A stretch of 59,925 bases of DNA from Actinomycetota bacterium (GTDB lineage Bacteria > Actinomycetota > Aquicultoria > Subteraquimicrobiales > Subteraquimicrobiaceae), in contig JASEGB010000005.1 in NCBI GenBank assembly GCA_030018275.1, positions 35,956 through 95,880 on the forward strand, given 5' to 3'. Below the pieces are notes generated by a model. That model searched no databases. It saw only the letters and a program-made list of their open reading frames with translations, and was not told the origin of the DNA. The position numbers and the translations under genes are program-made. Shown piece after piece: positions 59,088 through 59,925 of the stretch; position 1 is the stretch's first letter, and the number at the start of each line of letters is the position of its first letter.

Positions 59088-59678
59088 ATGCGGGAAATCT
59101 TTAAAACCTCAATCACAAGATGCTTGATAGTACTTTTATCCATCGCGCTTTTTTGGATGGCTCTGACGGGATGTCTACCCCGCAAGGAGAAAAAGGAAGT
59201 GGAGGAGAAAAAGAAGGAAGTAAAGGTCACCGAAGAGGAAGAGAAGGAAAGAGAAGAAAAACCTAAGACAATGATGATCACGCTTTATTTTGGAGATGAA
59301 CAGGCAGAGTACCTTTTGCCTGAGAAAAGAGGAATACCCAAGACCGAAGCCATTGCCCGATCCGCCATCGAGGAGTTGATAAAAGGACCGAAGGAAAGTG
59401 GACATTTCCCAACGATTCCGGAGGGAACGAGACTTTTGGGCATCAGAATCGAGGATGGAATTGCCCATGTCGATTTCTCCGAGGAGCTTGTGGAAAGACA
59501 TCCAGGTGGTAGCGCCGGTGAAACCATGACCATTTACTCGATAGTGAGTACCCTTGTAGAGTTTCCAACCATTCAAAGGGTCAAATTTCTCGTGGAAGGC
59601 AGGGAGATAAAGACCCTCGCGGGTCACATGGATCTCACAGAACCCATCGCCCCCGATCCAGATTTAATCCGCCGTTAA
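59088..59678 (+). CDS. GerMN-domain lipoprotein
   Basis: 196 residues. Signal peptide with lipobox ALTGC (Cys near 28), a highly charged Lys/Glu linker (KEKKEVEEKKKEV), then a GerMN domain (ITLYFGDEQAEYLLPEKRGI; LIKGPKESGHFPTIPEGTRL; HVDFSEEL). Found in envelope and spore-associated lipoproteins, often paired with amidases or two-component systems. ATG 59088 with AAGGAGAT. Function unproven. Confidence 0.85.
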   Translation: MREIFKTSITRCLIVLLSIALFWMALTGCLPRKEKKEVEEKKKEVKVTEEEEKEREEKPKTMMITLYFGDEQAEYLLPEKRGIPKTEAIARSAIEELIKGPKESGHFPTIPEGTRLLGIRIEDGIAHVDFSEELVERHPGGSAGETMTIYSIVSTLVEFPTIQRVKFLVEGREIKTLAGHMDLTEPIAPDPDLIRR

Positions 59679-59870
59679 CCCCTTCTTTGAGCTCGAAAAT
59701 TGTGAGGTTCACCACTTTGAATGTCCACGAAGATTAAATTTTAATGAAATCTTAATAAACAATTAACATATCTAGCAGGGATTAAAGGGAATTTTGGAGA
59801 ACTGGGTATAATAAACAAAAGGGTAAATCATATAAAAGATAAACATGCTGATCTTTATCGATAGGTCAGT

Positions 59871-59910
59871 TGTATTATTAACGAGTTAGGTTAACACTTT
59901 GCCCTTTGAC
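59871..59910 (+). repeat. Repeat family B, copy 4
   Basis: TGTATTATTAACGAGTTAGG then TTAACAC; diverges at 3 positions in the core. The rest of 59679-59925 holds no gene; TATAAT at 59807-59812 is a weak promoter candidate for a gene beyond the window. Confidence 0.7.
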
Positions 59911-59925
59911 AAACGCAGGACATGT

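Overview
The window reads as a chromosomal segment of a thermophilic, probably anaerobic, deep-branching member of the Actinobacteriota. The main evidence is gene order. The run argS - nfo - lysA - hom - thrC - (homoserine kinase candidate) ... rho - prfA - prmC - tsaC/sua5 - (ptp) - rpiB - glyA - dCMP deaminase - wecA - murA is the actinobacterial argS-lysA-thr-rho-prfA-hemK-sua5-rfe-(atp)-murA block as I remember it from Mycobacterium. topA ... tmk - holB - tRNA-Thr is a second actinobacterial arrangement. Several genes look archaeal or are typical of thermophiles: an archaeal-type topoisomerase I carrying a mini-intein, archaemetzincin, a geranylgeranyl-reductase-like flavoprotein, and a cyclic 2,3-diphosphoglycerate pathway. 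The exact taxon cannot be proved from the window.

Layout: 1-1340, end of a VCBS-repeat multiheme cytochrome c whose 3' end looks broken. 1517-2772, a SigB/F/G-type sigma factor, then a decayed BrnT/BrnA toxin-antitoxin pair. 2724-10228, isoprenoid/quinone-lipid genes (GGR-like reductase, a prenyl synthase lacking its Asp-rich motifs next to an intact one, a B12/radical SAM enzyme, an amidohydrolase, RseC). 10409-13731, a Ku ... LigD-type ligase end-joining cluster that also holds a phosphoribosyltransferase and archaemetzincin. 13975-19939, tatC and a complete membrane-bound hydrogenase operon with hypA and hypB. 19989-28053, topA(intein), mdh, an MFS protein, tmk, holB, a split PSP1 gene and tRNA-Thr. 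28184-34957, signalling and sugar genes (xylose-isomerase-like protein, SWIM mini-protein, diguanylate-cyclase-like protein, galT, HtrA, GAF/HD-GYP). 35025-47726, argS to the threonine operon, then a cDPG operon. 48270-59678, the rho-to-fabZ housekeeping block and a GerMN lipoprotein.

Three things stand out. (1) The hydrogenase large subunit is a [NiFeSe] selenoprotein: an in-frame UGA at 17493-17495 replaces the first Cys of the C-terminal DPCxxCxxH motif, coding resumes with a perfect IACAVH, and a SECIS-like hairpin follows. (2) The intergenic regions are full of degenerate tandem arrays of 7-nt words. More than twenty loci use a dozen unrelated word families (GTGAAC-T/G, GATACAA, ATCCTGC, CGGAACC, AACCCGA, TTCACCG and others). 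They often lie in 5' leaders, and at several genes they run in-frame into the coding sequence and supply N-termini, C-termini or stop codons. (3) Short G+C-rich palindromes of the form CCCCGAC..GTCGGGG sit both between genes and inside coding loops and tails. Further dispersed repeat families (A, B and C below) recur in gaps upstream of genes.

How the genes work together: the hydrogenase, exported by Tat, probably feeds electrons from H2 through its cytochrome b to a quinone pool whose prenyl tail could come from the prenyl synthase locus. hypA, hypB and the maturation protease serve the Ni site, while hypCDEF and the Sec machinery must be elsewhere. Threonine and lysine synthesis, translation termination, one-carbon metabolism (glyA) and cell-wall precursor genes form the housekeeping core.
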